Origin: Flavobacteriales bacterium UBA4660
GTDB lineage: Bacteria > Bacteroidota > Bacteroidia > Flavobacteriales_D > Sanyastnellaceae
DNA: 5,393 nt
Direction of reading: 5' to 3'
NCBI GenBank assembly: GCA_002405435.1
Contig: DHLU01000165.1
Span: forward strand, 1 to 5,393
The notes under the pieces were generated by a model. That model saw nothing but the letters and a program-made list of their open reading frames with translations, ran no database searches and had not been told where the DNA came from. Below are positions 5,225 to 5,393 of this stretch, piece by piece. Numbering within the stretch: the first letter of the stretch is position 1; each line of letters starts with the position of its first letter. The position numbers and the translations under genes are program-made.

Positions 5225-5393
5225 CGCAGGCAAACGCCATCCCCACCCTTGAATTGCGCCAGTTCGATCTTTACGCAGGCCGGCAGTTGCTTGCAGCGGG
5301 TATTTCATTGACTGCCTTTAGCGGAGAACTGCTTGCGCTTACGGGAAGAAACGGTACGGAAAAGACCACACTGCTCAGAACCCTTGCCGGGCT
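5221..5393 (+). CDS. FecE/BtuD-like ABC transporter ATPase, N-terminal part (3' end outside window), altered Walker A
   Basis: Cytoplasmic ATP-hydrolysing subunit of the importer encoded just upstream. Only 57 full codons are visible. The start is ATG 5221 inside the permease's terminal ATGA, a usual arrangement for coupled permease/ATPase pairs. The visible part has the first strand LELRQFDLYAG (10-20), GISLTAFSGELLALTG (27-42) and then the Walker A loop. That loop reads GRNGTEKTTLLRTLAG (42-57) where GRNGxGKTTLLR.LAG is expected. Glu47 (GAA, 5359-5361) replaces the near-invariant glycine before Lys48; GGA to GAA is one transition. Frame and flanking sequence are otherwise normal, so this is not a frameshift. 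A Glu here should hinder binding of the ATP phosphates. Walker B, signature and H-loop are outside the window. Whether the gene is active, mutated or misread cannot be settled here. Confidence 0.85.
   Translation, partial: MTQANAIPTLELRQFDLYAGRQLLAAGISLTAFSGELLALTGRNGTEKTTLLRTLAG

Overview
The window looks like Bacteroidota chromosome. The main evidence is a C-terminal type IX secretion (Por/T9SS) sorting domain on an exported enzyme. A substrate-binding protein of the FecB/BtuF type common in this phylum, start codons without clear Shine-Dalgarno sequences, and one TAnnTTTG-type -7 box point the same way. Base composition is GC-rich by eye, which makes long antisense shadow ORFs common. I cannot place it below phylum.

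Layout, left to right. (1) Positions 2-550, plus strand: the C-terminal part of a NifS/IscS-type cysteine desulfurase, entering the window just after its PLP-lysine motif. (2) 588-2120, minus strand: a secreted fusion protein with a heme-c (CxxCH) module, a copper type II ascorbate-dependent monooxygenase (PHM-like) module and a T9SS tail. (3) 2121-2228: a 108-base divergent gap. (4) 2229-3308, plus: a substrate-binding protein of an iron-siderophore/cobalamin-type ABC importer. (5) 3292-3999, minus: a small predicted outer-membrane beta-barrel protein of unknown function, whose 3' end overlaps the previous gene by 17 bases. (6) 4000-4213: a structured leader/intergenic stretch with an inverted repeat, GT-rich tandem repeats, a palindrome and a candidate minus-strand promoter. 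(7) 4214-5224, plus: the FecCD/BtuC-family permease. (8) 5221-5393, plus: the start of the matching ABC ATPase, overlapping the permease stop by ATGA and cut off by the window edge.

Binding protein, permease and ATPase together form an importer for a ferric siderophore, heme or corrinoid. The substrate cannot be read from sequence. The binding protein captures ligand outside the inner membrane, the permease forms the channel and the ATPase drives it. The set is split by the opposite-strand barrel gene, so the binding protein probably has its own promoter. Links to the neighbouring Fe-S (desulfurase) and heme/copper enzymes are only thematic.

The most striking detail is in the ATPase: the Walker A loop reads GRNGTEKTT, with Glu where the near-invariant Gly should be. 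This is either a single G-to-A sequence error/mutation or a really altered ATPase. Apart from this and the regulatory-looking 4000-4138 stretch, the gene content is recognisable and I do not see a clear new system.
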